Source of the DNA: Spirochaeta lutea
GTDB lineage: Bacteria > Spirochaetota > Spirochaetia > DSM-27196 > Salinispiraceae
Assembly (NCBI RefSeq): GCF_000758165.1
Contig: NZ_JNUP01000064.1
Coordinates: forward strand, 1 to 64,000
Reading direction: 5' to 3'
Length of the DNA stretch: 64,000 bases
Shown: positions 51,772 to 60,090 of the stretch, in pieces
Layout of the letters: the number at the start of each line of letters is the position of its first letter
How positions within the stretch are numbered: the first letter of the stretch is position 1
Made by a program: the position numbers and the translations under genes
Notes under the pieces: generated by a model
Told to the model about the DNA's origin: nothing
The model's database searches: none
What the model saw: only the letters and a program-made list of their open reading frames with translations

Positions 51772-52749
51772 TCAAGAATCGGTGCAGAGCCGGCTGAGGA
51801 TGGGGCCGTGGTGGATGATGGGGTATTGGCAGACCATCCGGGTCAAGGCATCCACGGCCTGGGCGTAGGACGCATTGGTTGTATAATTAAACATACTATC
51901 CTCGACCTCTCGGCCGTCGGGTTCTCGGATATGCACAATGGGATTCATGAGCATGCCGCAGATGATCTTTTTGTCCACCCCCCGATTCAAGAGGTACCGG
52001 GCGAATGTAAAATCGCGAAGACTGATCTTCTCTCGCTGCTGGGTGTACAGATACCCCACCCCGTCCAGGATCTGTTCAAAGGGACCCTTGGAGTAATGAA
52101 AGGCCCGACTGGGATCATACTTCGGATCCAGGATTCCTCCATCCACCAGAGCCTGATGCATTCTCCGCACCAGGAGCTTAACCGATGAATAATCCCGCTC
52201 GGTCCGGAAGATCATAACGGCAATATCGGTTCCCTTGGCATTCTTGTGGAGCAGAGCGGGAATATCGTAATTCACCACATACACACCCTCGATGCGTTTA
52301 ATGGTTTGGCCGTTGAGCATTACCATGTCCGCTTCATTCACCCAGGTGTGAAACAGCTCCTCCGGGGTCTTATCCAGACGTTCTAAGGCTTCGAAACTGC
52401 CAACAATCTCTGCTGAGTCAAAGTCCTCCCGGAAAAAATCGCTGAACCGCTCCGCCATGCTCAGGGTAAATGCCCGTTTTCCTACCACGGCGAAATGCAG
52501 CTTAAGGCTGTAGTACTGCTCCACAATGGTGTTTTTTACGATAAACTCCCCGGGAAAGTTCGCCATGTAGACCAGCTTCATGGGCTGTCCCTGCTCTGCG
52601 GTTTTAATGACCTTCAGCAGGGTGCTCTCCACCAGCACGCCGTTGGTCTCGGGCCGAAGATACACAAAAATGTCCTGTTCCTCGGGTTTGGCTGCAGGGC
52701 CGGGGTAAGGAACAATTACCGTAGGTAGGCTCGCCGCATGGGTGCTCAT
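51772..52749 (-). CDS. Conserved-looking soluble protein, function unknown
   Basis: 325 residues, no signal peptide or membrane helix. Mixed alpha/beta: QDIFVYLRPETNGVLVESTL, KLVYMANFPGEFIVKNTIVEQYYSLKLHFAVVGKRAF, VYVVNYDIPALLHKNAKGTDIAVMIFRT, YSSVKLLVRRMHQALV, FARYLLNRGVDKKIICGMLMNP. I recognise no family. The conserved style and lack of low complexity suggest a housekeeping or regulatory role. TACAAT 7 bases before the ATG and GAGG near it leave leaderless or canonical initiation open. Convergent with the LiaF-like gene (7-base gap). Confidence 0.75.
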   Translation of the reverse strand: MSTHAASLPTVIVPYPGPAAKPEEQDIFVYLRPETNGVLVESTLLKVIKTAEQGQPMKLVYMANFPGEFIVKNTIVEQYYSLKLHFAVVGKRAFTLSMAERFSDFFREDFDSAEIVGSFEALERLDKTPEELFHTWVNEADMVMLNGQTIKRIEGVYVVNYDIPALLHKNAKGTDIAVMIFRTERDYSSVKLLVRRMHQALVDGGILDPKYDPSRAFHYSKGPFEQILDGVGYLYTQQREKISLRDFTFARYLLNRGVDKKIICGMLMNPIVHIREPDGREVEDSMFNYTTNASYAQAVDALTRMVCQYPIIHHGPILSRLCTDS

Positions 52750-52756
52750 AACCTCT

Positions 52757-52762
52757 ATTGTA
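52757..52762 (-). promoter_or_regulatory. -10 box (TACAAT) of the gene at 52749
   Basis: On the minus strand TACAAT (52762-52757) ends 7 bases before the ATG; CTGCAA lies about 18 bases upstream as a weak -35. Confidence 0.4.
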
Positions 52763-52830
52763 AGGGGTTTTTGCGATTCTTTGCAGGGGTTTTATTAGGG
52801 TGATTCAACTGCCCGGAGCGCAGAGGGCTT

Positions 52831-53625
52831 TCAGGTTCTGTCGGGTCCCTTGGGCGGCCACGGTATGAATTTGCTGGTCCGCCGGGCGTACTCCTCAAAG
52901 CCGTCTCTGGCCTTCATGGACCGCTCCAGCATCGGTACCCCGGATACCCCGAGAATCAGCCAGGTTATGATCAGGGGCGAAACCAGGGCAATGAAGGATC
53001 CGCTATGGGCCAGGACGAATATTCCATAGCCCCACCATAGAAGAACCTCACCGAAATAGTTCGGATGTCTGGACCACGCCCAAAGACCTTCCCGGCAGAA
53101 CCCGGCGCCGCCCCTGGACTTAAAGCCCTGTAGCTGGGCATCTGCCGCCCACTCCATGAGAAAACCCGCTGCCCAGATTATAGCCCCCAGGATCATCCCG
53201 GGCATCCACGGGGTTCCTTGGGAAGTGGTAAGCAACACTGCGGTAGCCGACGCCAGACCAGCAGCCAGCAGGGCCTGTAGGAGAAACACCTGAAACAGGG
53301 CCCCCAATAGCTGCCGGGAGCCCCAGCGCCTGCGGAACCCAGCATACCGCCGATCCTCGGGTTTGCCCCAGTTTCGGATCCCGATATGAACAGCTAAGCG
53401 AACCGCCCAACATCCCAGCATAATCAGGCCGGGATGAAGGGGGAGTGGGTCCCCGTAAATGCCGTGGGATGCCCCCAGGCCTGCGGCTAGGAATGCAAGC
53501 TGGGCAGGCCCCCAGAGAATATCAACAATTCCATTATTCCTGATTAGGCTGGCAACCACAAAACCCAGGAGCATCAGGAGAGTGATGCCGGCGGAACCCC
53601 AGGCCAGTAATTGGAGAAGGTTCAT
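52831..53625 (-). CDS. DUF1295 / isoprenylcysteine methyltransferase-like membrane protein
   Basis: 264 residues, seven or so hydrophobic helices. The C-terminal half carries the family signature: FCREGLWAWSRHPNYFGEVLLWWGYGIFV, then LERSMKARDGFEEYARRTSKFIPWPPK (the SAM-dependent/steroid-reductase-like motif with RHPNY and the E-Y-x-x-R-T). DUF1295 proteins are related to steroid 5-alpha reductases and ICMT enzymes; substrate unknown. Its ATG overlaps the plsY stop (ATGA), so it is co-translated with PlsY and may act on membrane lipids. Confidence 0.9.
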   Translation of the reverse strand: MNLLQLLAWGSAGITLLMLLGFVVASLIRNNGIVDILWGPAQLAFLAAGLGASHGIYGDPLPLHPGLIMLGCWAVRLAVHIGIRNWGKPEDRRYAGFRRRWGSRQLLGALFQVFLLQALLAAGLASATAVLLTTSQGTPWMPGMILGAIIWAAGFLMEWAADAQLQGFKSRGGAGFCREGLWAWSRHPNYFGEVLLWWGYGIFVLAHSGSFIALVSPLIITWLILGVSGVPMLERSMKARDGFEEYARRTSKFIPWPPKGPDRT

Positions 53626-54434
53626 AACCGCCCGGACTCCGGAGGATCGGGGCTTGTACTGGTCTCCCCGGAGGACTGCTCTGGATCCGGACGTTCGAAT
53701 CCCCTGGGAGGCTGAGATATTTCACCATTCCGATCTGCCCTACCGGTGTATAAGCCGTGGAGTAGCCAGACCTTTTCAAAGCGGTGCTCTTTGCCATGGA
53801 TGAGCCGGGAAATATTCTTCCGGTGCAGGATGATAACCAGGGTCATAATAACAAGGCCGATGATCAGCGATGCGGCATCCCCGGATCCGGCGCCGGCCTC
53901 AAAGGGATCCAGGAGAATCCCCTGCATGGTCGGTAGTAGGATGGCGGCTACCAGAGACCCCACAGAGACAACGCCGGTCAGGAACAGTCCCAGTAAGAAT
54001 CCGGCCAGACAGAACAAAAACACCGTAGGCCACATGGCTAAAACCACCCCCGCGCCGGTGGCTACCCCCTTGCCGCCCTTAAATCCGGCAAACAGGGGAA
54101 ATGCATGGCCGAGCACCGCGGCGAACCCTGCCAACACCGGCAGAAGAACCATCAGGAGCGGGTCTCCGGAAACCCGCGGAACCACTGTGTTGAGGATCAC
54201 CCGAGTCAGAAGCACCGGAACCGCCCCCTTGGCGATGTCGACCAACCCGGTACCAATGCCGAAGCCTAAGCCGAGGACCCTGACCACGTTGGTGGCCCCC
54301 GCATTACCGCTGCCATGCTCCCGTATATCAATCCCCTTAAAAACCCGGCCGACCACAATGGAGGTTGGGAAGGATCCCAGAAGGTACCCTAGGGTTAGGG
54401 CTGCAAAACTCGATAGCGCGATAATTCCGATCAT
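53622..54434 (-). CDS. plsY: Acyl-phosphate:glycerol-3-phosphate acyltransferase PlsY
   Basis: 270 residues from ATG 54434; an upstream ATG at 54458 lacks a ribosome site, while TACTAT lies 6 bases before 54434. Family motifs: YLLGSFPTSIVVGR, GIDIREHGSGNAGATNVVRVLG, FAGFKGGKGVATGAGVVLAM. About six membrane helices. It transfers the acyl group from acyl-phosphate to glycerol-3-phosphate, the first step of phospholipid synthesis. The ~65-residue hydrophilic C-terminal tail (HRFEKVWLLHGLYTGRA, then Pro/Glu/Ser) is unusual. It is divergent from the FakA-FakB fusion, which can supply acyl-phosphate. Confidence 0.95.
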   Translation of the reverse strand: MIGIIALSSFAALTLGYLLGSFPTSIVVGRVFKGIDIREHGSGNAGATNVVRVLGLGFGIGTGLVDIAKGAVPVLLTRVILNTVVPRVSGDPLLMVLLPVLAGFAAVLGHAFPLFAGFKGGKGVATGAGVVLAMWPTVFLFCLAGFLLGLFLTGVVSVGSLVAAILLPTMQGILLDPFEAGAGSGDAASLIIGLVIMTLVIILHRKNISRLIHGKEHRFEKVWLLHGLYTGRADRNGEISQPPRGFERPDPEQSSGETSTSPDPPESGRL

Positions 54435-54440
54435 CCTTCC

Positions 54441-54469
54441 ATAGTACCACTTCATCATTTACTTGTCTG
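54441..54469 (-). promoter_or_regulatory. plsY promoter, predicted leaderless
   Basis: On the minus strand CAGACA (54469-54464), 17-base spacer, TACTAT (54446-54441), then 6 bases to ATG 54434. Same arrangement as leuS. Confidence 0.5.
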
Positions 54470-54598
54470 CACTTAGCAGGTTGTGGTACCCTTAAAGTAC
54501 CGGGGGTGGGTACCCCAGGATTTAAAAAATGACGGAATCCGAATAACCGGCGGCAGAGGTTTCTACCACCGGTAGCCACACCGGATCAGGAGGAAGGA

Positions 54599-56392
54599 AT
54601 GAATTTTATTACCGGAAAACAACTTTACTATGCATTCGCGGCTGGAGGCGAGGCAGTGATTGCCGAGCGGGAGATCCTAAACAGGATGAACGTCTTTCCC
54701 GTACCTGACGGCGATACCGGGTCCAACCTATCCTATACTCTGAAAAGCATTATAGAAAACACAGAAATCCATAACGACGCCGGGGCTACCATGCGGTCCC
54801 TGGCACAATCCGCCCTGGTAGGAGCCCGGGGAAACTCGGGAATACTCTTCGCCCAGTTTGTTAACGGAATGGCCGAGGCTGTGGGGGATCAAAGCCGAAT
54901 TACCCTTGAGCAGTTTGTTGATTCGGTGAACCATGCCGTAACCAGAGCATACGAGGCCATATCGAACCCGGTAGAGGGTACCATGCTCACCGTTATGCGC
55001 GACTGGGCACACTCCATCAAGGAAGAACTCAATCACGTTAAAGACTATCCCAACCTATTCCGACGTACCCTGGACCGGGCGAAACAGAGCCTACAAGATA
55101 CCATGTATAAGCTCGAACATCTCCGGAAAGCCGGGGTTACCGATGCCGGCGCCCGGGGGTTTGTGAACTTTATCTCAGGGTTCCACGACTTCCTGGAGGC
55201 TGGGGCGGAGGTGGATCATCTTCACGATCGGCCTGCCATCTCGGGGAGCCTGGCTGTGGATGAGGATCCCCATGCCGACCTGGAAGACCTGGAAGATCTA
55301 AGCTTCAGGTTCTGTACCGAGGGTATTGTATCCGGTACAGATATCGCCGCCGGCGGTGTCAGGGAGGCACTCAACGATCTCGGAGACAGCTTGATTGTGG
55401 CCGGGGGCGGTCCTCATGCCAGAATCCACATTCATAGCAACAATCCCGCCGAGGTCTTCTACCGGCTTAAGCAGTTCGGTACCGTCTCTAACCAGAAGGT
55501 AGACGATATGTTCCGGCAATTCCAGATGATGAAAAGCCCCAAGGCCAGGATTGGCCTTGTTATTGATTCCACCTGCGATCTTCCGCCGGAACTCTTGGAT
55601 GAGCACCAAATTCACATGGCTCCCCTGACCATAAACTTCGGTGATAGCAGCTTCCTGGATAGACTCACCCTGAAGTCTGAGCAGTTCTACCGTCTCCTGG
55701 ATGAGGAGAGCGACTTCCCCACAACAAGCCAACCCTCGCCTTCTATTTTTAGCAGACTCTACGGTCACCTGAGCAGCCATTACGATTCCATTATTGCAGT
55801 GCATATCTCCCGCCCCCTGAGCGGTACCTATAACACCAGTGCACAAGAGGCATCTCAAATTGAGGGTACAAAGATTTCTGTTCTGGATTCCAAGACCATC
55901 TCTGCTTCCCTGGGACTCATGGTACTGGAAGCGGCCCAGGCGATTGAAGAGGGAAAGAGCCATGAGGAGGTTGTCGAACTTCTGGATAATCTGTCCCACA
56001 GGACCGACATGTGGGTAACCACACCCAGTCTGAATAATTTCATTCGGGGCGGCCGGGTAAGTAAATTCAAGGGCGGCATCGGGAAGCTCTTGGGAATGCG
56101 GCCTATTATAGGCGTTACCCCCGAGGGTGCCAGCCGGTTCCGGGATAAGGCTTTCAGTTATAAAGGCGCATTAAAGAAGATTATCGATCAGGTCATCCGG
56201 GGCCATCAGGAACGGGGAATCCAAAGCTTTTCTGTGGTTCATGCTGCAGCGCAGGAAGAAGCGGAGTGGGTAGCCCGGGAGATAGAACAAGCGACCGGTG
56301 TGAAGAGCAGCTTTATTTCAGAGATCTCTCCGGTTCTCGGCGCCCATGCCGGGCTAGGCGCCGTAAACCTGGGGCTGCTCTATAAGAAATAG
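54599..56392 (+). CDS. FakA-FakB fusion: DhaL-type fatty acid kinase joined to DegV fatty-acid-binding protein
   Basis: 597 residues. N-terminal DhaL/Dak2 kinase domain (~1-205: NVFPVPDGDTGSNLSYTL with the Mg-binding Asp residues, ALVGARGNSGILFAQF), a middle FakA-C-like part (~235-310: RFCTEGIVSG, DSLIVAGGGPHARIHIHSNNPAEV), then a complete DegV domain (~318-597: IGLVIDSTCDLPPELL, FPTTSQPSPSIF, HISRPLSGTYNTS, VTTPSLNNFIRGGRVSKFKG, ISPVLGAHAGLGAVNLG). In Firmicutes, FakA phosphorylates fatty acids held by FakB (DegV) to give acyl-phosphate. One chain here carries both roles. AGGAGG precedes the ATG; a ~140-base leader region with hairpins separates it from plsY. Confidence 0.94.
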   Translation: MNFITGKQLYYAFAAGGEAVIAEREILNRMNVFPVPDGDTGSNLSYTLKSIIENTEIHNDAGATMRSLAQSALVGARGNSGILFAQFVNGMAEAVGDQSRITLEQFVDSVNHAVTRAYEAISNPVEGTMLTVMRDWAHSIKEELNHVKDYPNLFRRTLDRAKQSLQDTMYKLEHLRKAGVTDAGARGFVNFISGFHDFLEAGAEVDHLHDRPAISGSLAVDEDPHADLEDLEDLSFRFCTEGIVSGTDIAAGGVREALNDLGDSLIVAGGGPHARIHIHSNNPAEVFYRLKQFGTVSNQKVDDMFRQFQMMKSPKARIGLVIDSTCDLPPELLDEHQIHMAPLTINFGDSSFLDRLTLKSEQFYRLLDEESDFPTTSQPSPSIFSRLYGHLSSHYDSIIAVHISRPLSGTYNTSAQEASQIEGTKISVLDSKTISASLGLMVLEAAQAIEEGKSHEEVVELLDNLSHRTDMWVTTPSLNNFIRGGRVSKFKGGIGKLLGMRPIIGVTPEGASRFRDKAFSYKGALKKIIDQVIRGHQERGIQSFSVVHAAAQEEAEWVAREIEQATGVKSSFISEISPVLGAHAGLGAVNLGLLYKK

Positions 56393-56468
56393 CCAGGCTG
56401 CAACAGGTCTTCCCCCTGCGCCATTAGAGGACAGCCTGGATGTTCCCAGGCTTACCCAATCCCTAATG

Positions 56469-56573
56469 GAGTGCGCAAAAGGTTGTAAACTACACCAGAT
56501 ATAGCGGCGCAACCAATAACTAAACCCATGGGTGGTGTCGACGGGGTGCAATGGTAGAACCTTTTGCACACTA
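56469..56573 (+). repeat. MITE-like inverted-repeat element, copy F (105 bp)
   Basis: Left end AGTGCGCAAAAGGTTGTAA, right end AGAACCTTTTGCACACTA; interior ACTACACCAGATATAGCGGCGCAACCA is nearly identical to copy B over ~30 bases, while the right interior (CCCATGGGTGGTGTCGACGGGGTG) is closest to copy A in reverse. It lies between the convergent FakAB and pheT genes. Confidence 0.93.
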
Positions 56574-56601
56574 TAATCCCCTAGACTAACATGCCGGGCC
56601 C

Positions 56602-58374
56602 TTACCGGGCCTCTAACACCGATTCTATATCGATTTCTCCGGCGCTGCAGGGCATGGTGATTCCCCAATTCTCAAGAACACCGGGATGAATCTCCCCGAA
56701 AACCCCGACTTTTTTTCCACCCACGAGGATATCAGCGCACCGCCCCGAGATAAACCGGGGATCCTCGGATTCCTGCACCTGATAGTCCCAGGCCATGTAG
56801 TAGGCCAGGGCGTTGAACTGGCTGTACACCAGGTTGAATCCCGCCTCAGGATCAGCGGATAGAAAGCCGAGACTGGTAAGGGTTTTTGAACCGTAGTTTT
56901 CTCCGGAGTCGATCTTTACCACCTTCCCAACCTCGAAAATGTGGTGGGGATAGACGGCGTTGCCGGATACGGCCTCGCTGCTGAGCAGGGAAGGCAGGAT
57001 TGAATTCCGTACATACTCGTAGTTCTCGCTCATGGGATTCATCACCCGAACAATGCTGGGATCCGTAATGAATGCTTCCAGGGTTTGCCCCTCTTCCAGG
57101 TTCGCTAAGAATTCCTGCATACCGGGATGCATACGGTAGATGTAGTCCCTACCCGATCCCAGATAGTTGTAAATCATCTCCTGAAACCCCTGGCCTACCA
57201 TGAGCCCTTTGATTTTGCGGGATAGTTCCTCAACCTGGGTCAGCGCTCCCACGGTAAAATCCCGGGGTAGCTCGGGAGTAAAGCTGTCCATTCCCCGGCC
57301 GATCATGACATCCTCGATGATATCTACGGCATGGAGAAAGTCGTTCCGATAAGGTGCCGGAATAACCCTGAGAGACTCACCCTCCAACTCCACTGTATTA
57401 CCCAACCGTTCAAGGGCGGCAGCCACTTCCCGAACGCTCAGGGTTTCTCCCAGGAGCTTATTTACAGCTGAAAGACTGGTGGTTTGGGGCTCCTGAAAGT
57501 AGTAGGGTGTAACCATTGCCGTCCCGAATTCGAGATCAGCGGGAAATGCCTGGGGATACTCAACCGCCACGGGCAGGATCTCAAATCCGGCATCGGACAT
57601 ATCACAGGCGACAATGTTTGCCGCCAGCAGCAGGGATCGTAGATCGGTGCCGGTAAGTTCTACGAACAACTCGGAGTCCCCCTCTTCCACAGCACCAATG
57701 TGAGCGCTGTTAATGATGGGAGGAAAACTGAGAACCTGATCCTCAGCATCCTTGAGGAAGGGGAACAGGGGTGCATCGGCAACAATGTGGCCGTATTCTT
57801 GGCCTTTGGGATGATTCTCCAGGATCTCCCGAAGGGTCAACTGGTTCTCCATTCCCAGGGGTACAAAGGCGGTGGTATCCGGATCGGCTCCCTGGTAGTA
57901 CACAGGGTAGGATATGAGTTCAGACCGGTAAATCCCCATGGCAACGGCCCGACGTTTCTGTCCGAAATTCCAGCAGAGTTTCTCCTGGGTTTGGATCAAG
58001 TCCTTGAGTCCCGCCTCGTCCACCGGCGATCCCTTAGCCGCGAAGGCTACGATGTAGGGGCGTACACTGGCGGCACTGGGTTCGACCTTTACGACCCTGG
58101 TACCGGGATCCTGGGTCTCCGTCCGGGTGGACAGGAAGGTGTAACGGTTGGGTTTCTCTCCCCGGTACACCCGGAGTAGACGTCCCAACCCTGCGGCCGA
58201 CCAGAGATCCGGGCGGTTGGTATCGTTCAATTCCACCTTCATGATCCCATCTTCGTTGGTCTGCTCATCCAGCTCAGCCTTTGCCGCAGGAAAGATCTCT
58301 TCAAGTTCTTCCGGGGTATATCGTTTTCCTACATATGAGAAAAGGGCATCTTCATAAACTTCAATTTTTGGCAT
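56602..58374 (-). CDS. pheT: Phenylalanyl-tRNA synthetase beta subunit, archaeal/eukaryotic type
   Basis: 590 residues, shorter than the ~790 of common bacterial PheT because the N-terminal tRNA-binding (EMAP-II-like) and the C-terminal anticodon-binding domains are absent. MPKIEVYEDALFSYVGKRYT with VELNDTNRPDLWSAAGLGRLLRVYRG is the archaeal/eukaryotic form; it has a B3/B4 editing region (~100-260), B5 domain (~290-370: LLGETLSVREVAAALERLG, RVIPAPYRNDFLHAVDIIEDV) and the class II-like core. Spirochaetes are known to carry this type. Second gene of the pheS-pheT operon (29-base gap). Confidence 0.96.
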   Translation of the reverse strand: MPKIEVYEDALFSYVGKRYTPEELEEIFPAAKAELDEQTNEDGIMKVELNDTNRPDLWSAAGLGRLLRVYRGEKPNRYTFLSTRTETQDPGTRVVKVEPSAASVRPYIVAFAAKGSPVDEAGLKDLIQTQEKLCWNFGQKRRAVAMGIYRSELISYPVYYQGADPDTTAFVPLGMENQLTLREILENHPKGQEYGHIVADAPLFPFLKDAEDQVLSFPPIINSAHIGAVEEGDSELFVELTGTDLRSLLLAANIVACDMSDAGFEILPVAVEYPQAFPADLEFGTAMVTPYYFQEPQTTSLSAVNKLLGETLSVREVAAALERLGNTVELEGESLRVIPAPYRNDFLHAVDIIEDVMIGRGMDSFTPELPRDFTVGALTQVEELSRKIKGLMVGQGFQEMIYNYLGSGRDYIYRMHPGMQEFLANLEEGQTLEAFITDPSIVRVMNPMSENYEYVRNSILPSLLSSEAVSGNAVYPHHIFEVGKVVKIDSGENYGSKTLTSLGFLSADPEAGFNLVYSQFNALAYYMAWDYQVQESEDPRFISGRCADILVGGKKVGVFGEIHPGVLENWGITMPCSAGEIDIESVLEAR

Positions 58375-58403
58375 TTCATGCTCCTCGTTCTGGTAGTCCG
58401 GCC

Positions 58404-59957
58404 TTACTGCTTCCGGCGCAGCCGGACATGCTCGATGTTCGGGGTGAAAAGCTCCCGAAGGTCATTCAGCCCCAGGTGCATCAGGGCCATACGGTCAATT
58501 CCGAGTCCCCAGGCGAGAACGGGAACGTCCACACCCATGGGTTTGGTAACCTCGGGCCGGAAGATTCCCGCACCGCCGAGTTCAAACCAACCGAGAACCG
58601 GGTGTTTTATATGCACCTCTACACTCGGTTCAGTGAAGGGGAAGTATCCCGGTACGTATTTTACCTCTGTGGCCCCGGCAATTTGTTCTGCGAACATCTT
58701 CAGCAGTCCTAGAAGGTTCTTCAGATTCACATCGTCGCCTAGCACGATACCCTCTGTCTGATAGAAATCCGACAGGTGGGTCGCATCCACCTGATCGTAA
58801 CGGAAACATCGCAGTACACCAAAGTATTTTCCAGGTACCTGGGCACGCTGGAGGGTTTTAGCAGACATTACCGTGCCCTGACTACGGAGAATAAGGCGTT
58901 TGGTAAATTCCCGGTCGAATCCGTACTGCCAGCCCCGGCTTCCGGTCTGGCCGCCGTTTTCATGGGCAGCCGCGACATTATCAAGGAAGGGCTGCTCAAT
59001 CTCCCGAGCAGACCGCGGCTCGTTCACATAATACACATCATGGATATCTCTTGCGCTGTGAAACTGGGGCATAAAAAGGGCATCTGAGTTCCAGAACTCG
59101 GTTTCCACCAAGGGACCGTCGAATTCCTCAAACCCAAGACCCACCAGCTTATCCTTGACCCAATCAAGGTATTCACAGTAGGGATTGCGTCGACCCATGG
59201 CGATACGACCCGGAGGAAGGGAAATATTGTAGGGTCGGAAGGAACCCTTCTTCCAGGAACCGGTTTTCAGCATGGCCGTGGTCAGACCGCCTAATTCTTC
59301 TCCGGTAATCCCCGCCTTGCTGAGTGCGGCTTGAAGCTGGAGTCCGGTGGGGGTAATCTCATAAGAAACAATTTCCCGCTCTACCATTTTAAAGGGAGCT
59401 GAGGAAGCACCGCGCTTCTTTGCCAAACCATCCATGGTGGTCCGCTCCTGAGGATCAAGCTGGTCTTCCATGAGGATGCCCTGAGGAGCGGTTCCAGCCT
59501 TATCAAGAATTGCCCGGATGGGGATCAGATCCTGAGCCTTTTCCCGGGAGACATACTCGGCCTGCTTCTGGGCATTCATTTTTACCGCACCCTGTTTGGA
59601 GAGGCTCCCGAAAGCGGATCCCACATCCTTATTCTCAAGGGAAAGAGCTTGGGCGAGCTCTGGAAGCGATGCTGGCCCCTTCTGCTCCAGGTGGGTCAGA
59701 ATACGCTCCAGGGGTGTCCCCTGGGAGAGATAATCCCTACCCAGGTCGGTGAGTTCAAAGTAGACCTTCGTTATCCGGTTCACCTCCCGGAGACAGTCCT
59801 TGCCTGTAAGCCAGCTGATTGCCTGGTTTGCCTGCCCGGTCTTCCATTCCAGGGCATCGACTAAATCTTGGGCATGGAATGCCTTTCCTTCCTGCGCGGC
59901 GTAAAGGGCTTTAACTTCCAGGGGATGCAAGGTTTTAATGACTGCATCTGGATTCAT
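58404..59957 (-). CDS. pheS: Phenylalanyl-tRNA synthetase alpha subunit, archaeal/eukaryotic type
   Basis: 517 residues. N-terminal winged-helix repeats (~1-190) as in archaeal/eukaryotic PheS, then the class II catalytic core: motif 1 around CEYLDWVKDKLVGLGFEEFDGPLVETEFWNSDALFMPQ, motif 2 LRCFRYDQVDATHLSDFYQTEGIV, motif 3 VLAWGLGIDRMALMHLGLND (in outline). With PheT it charges tRNA-Phe. TAGGAG lies 6 bases before the ATG. The leader (59958-60090) holds a small GTCGGG/CCCGAC hairpin but no T-box. Confidence 0.97.
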   Translation of the reverse strand: MNPDAVIKTLHPLEVKALYAAQEGKAFHAQDLVDALEWKTGQANQAISWLTGKDCLREVNRITKVYFELTDLGRDYLSQGTPLERILTHLEQKGPASLPELAQALSLENKDVGSAFGSLSKQGAVKMNAQKQAEYVSREKAQDLIPIRAILDKAGTAPQGILMEDQLDPQERTTMDGLAKKRGASSAPFKMVEREIVSYEITPTGLQLQAALSKAGITGEELGGLTTAMLKTGSWKKGSFRPYNISLPPGRIAMGRRNPYCEYLDWVKDKLVGLGFEEFDGPLVETEFWNSDALFMPQFHSARDIHDVYYVNEPRSAREIEQPFLDNVAAAHENGGQTGSRGWQYGFDREFTKRLILRSQGTVMSAKTLQRAQVPGKYFGVLRCFRYDQVDATHLSDFYQTEGIVLGDDVNLKNLLGLLKMFAEQIAGATEVKYVPGYFPFTEPSVEVHIKHPVLGWFELGGAGIFRPEVTKPMGVDVPVLAWGLGIDRMALMHLGLNDLRELFTPNIEHVRLRRKQ

Positions 59958-60090
59958 GACAAACTCCTATTCCTGGTATGTAGAGTCGGGTTTCCCGACC
60001 ACATACCCGGGGTGTACTACAATAAATATCCGAAAGAGGTGGTATTGTAAAGCATTTCGCTCCCGGGGTCACCTGTCGAAGCAGGAGGGC

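Noticed and set aside
53690-53712. GTTCGAATCCCC string, similar to a tRNA T-arm
   Set aside because: It lies inside plsY in a well-supported frame, and no acceptor, D or anticodon arm can be built around it. A similar GTTCGAATC at about 2688 lies in the SDR gene. No tRNA gene was found in the window.
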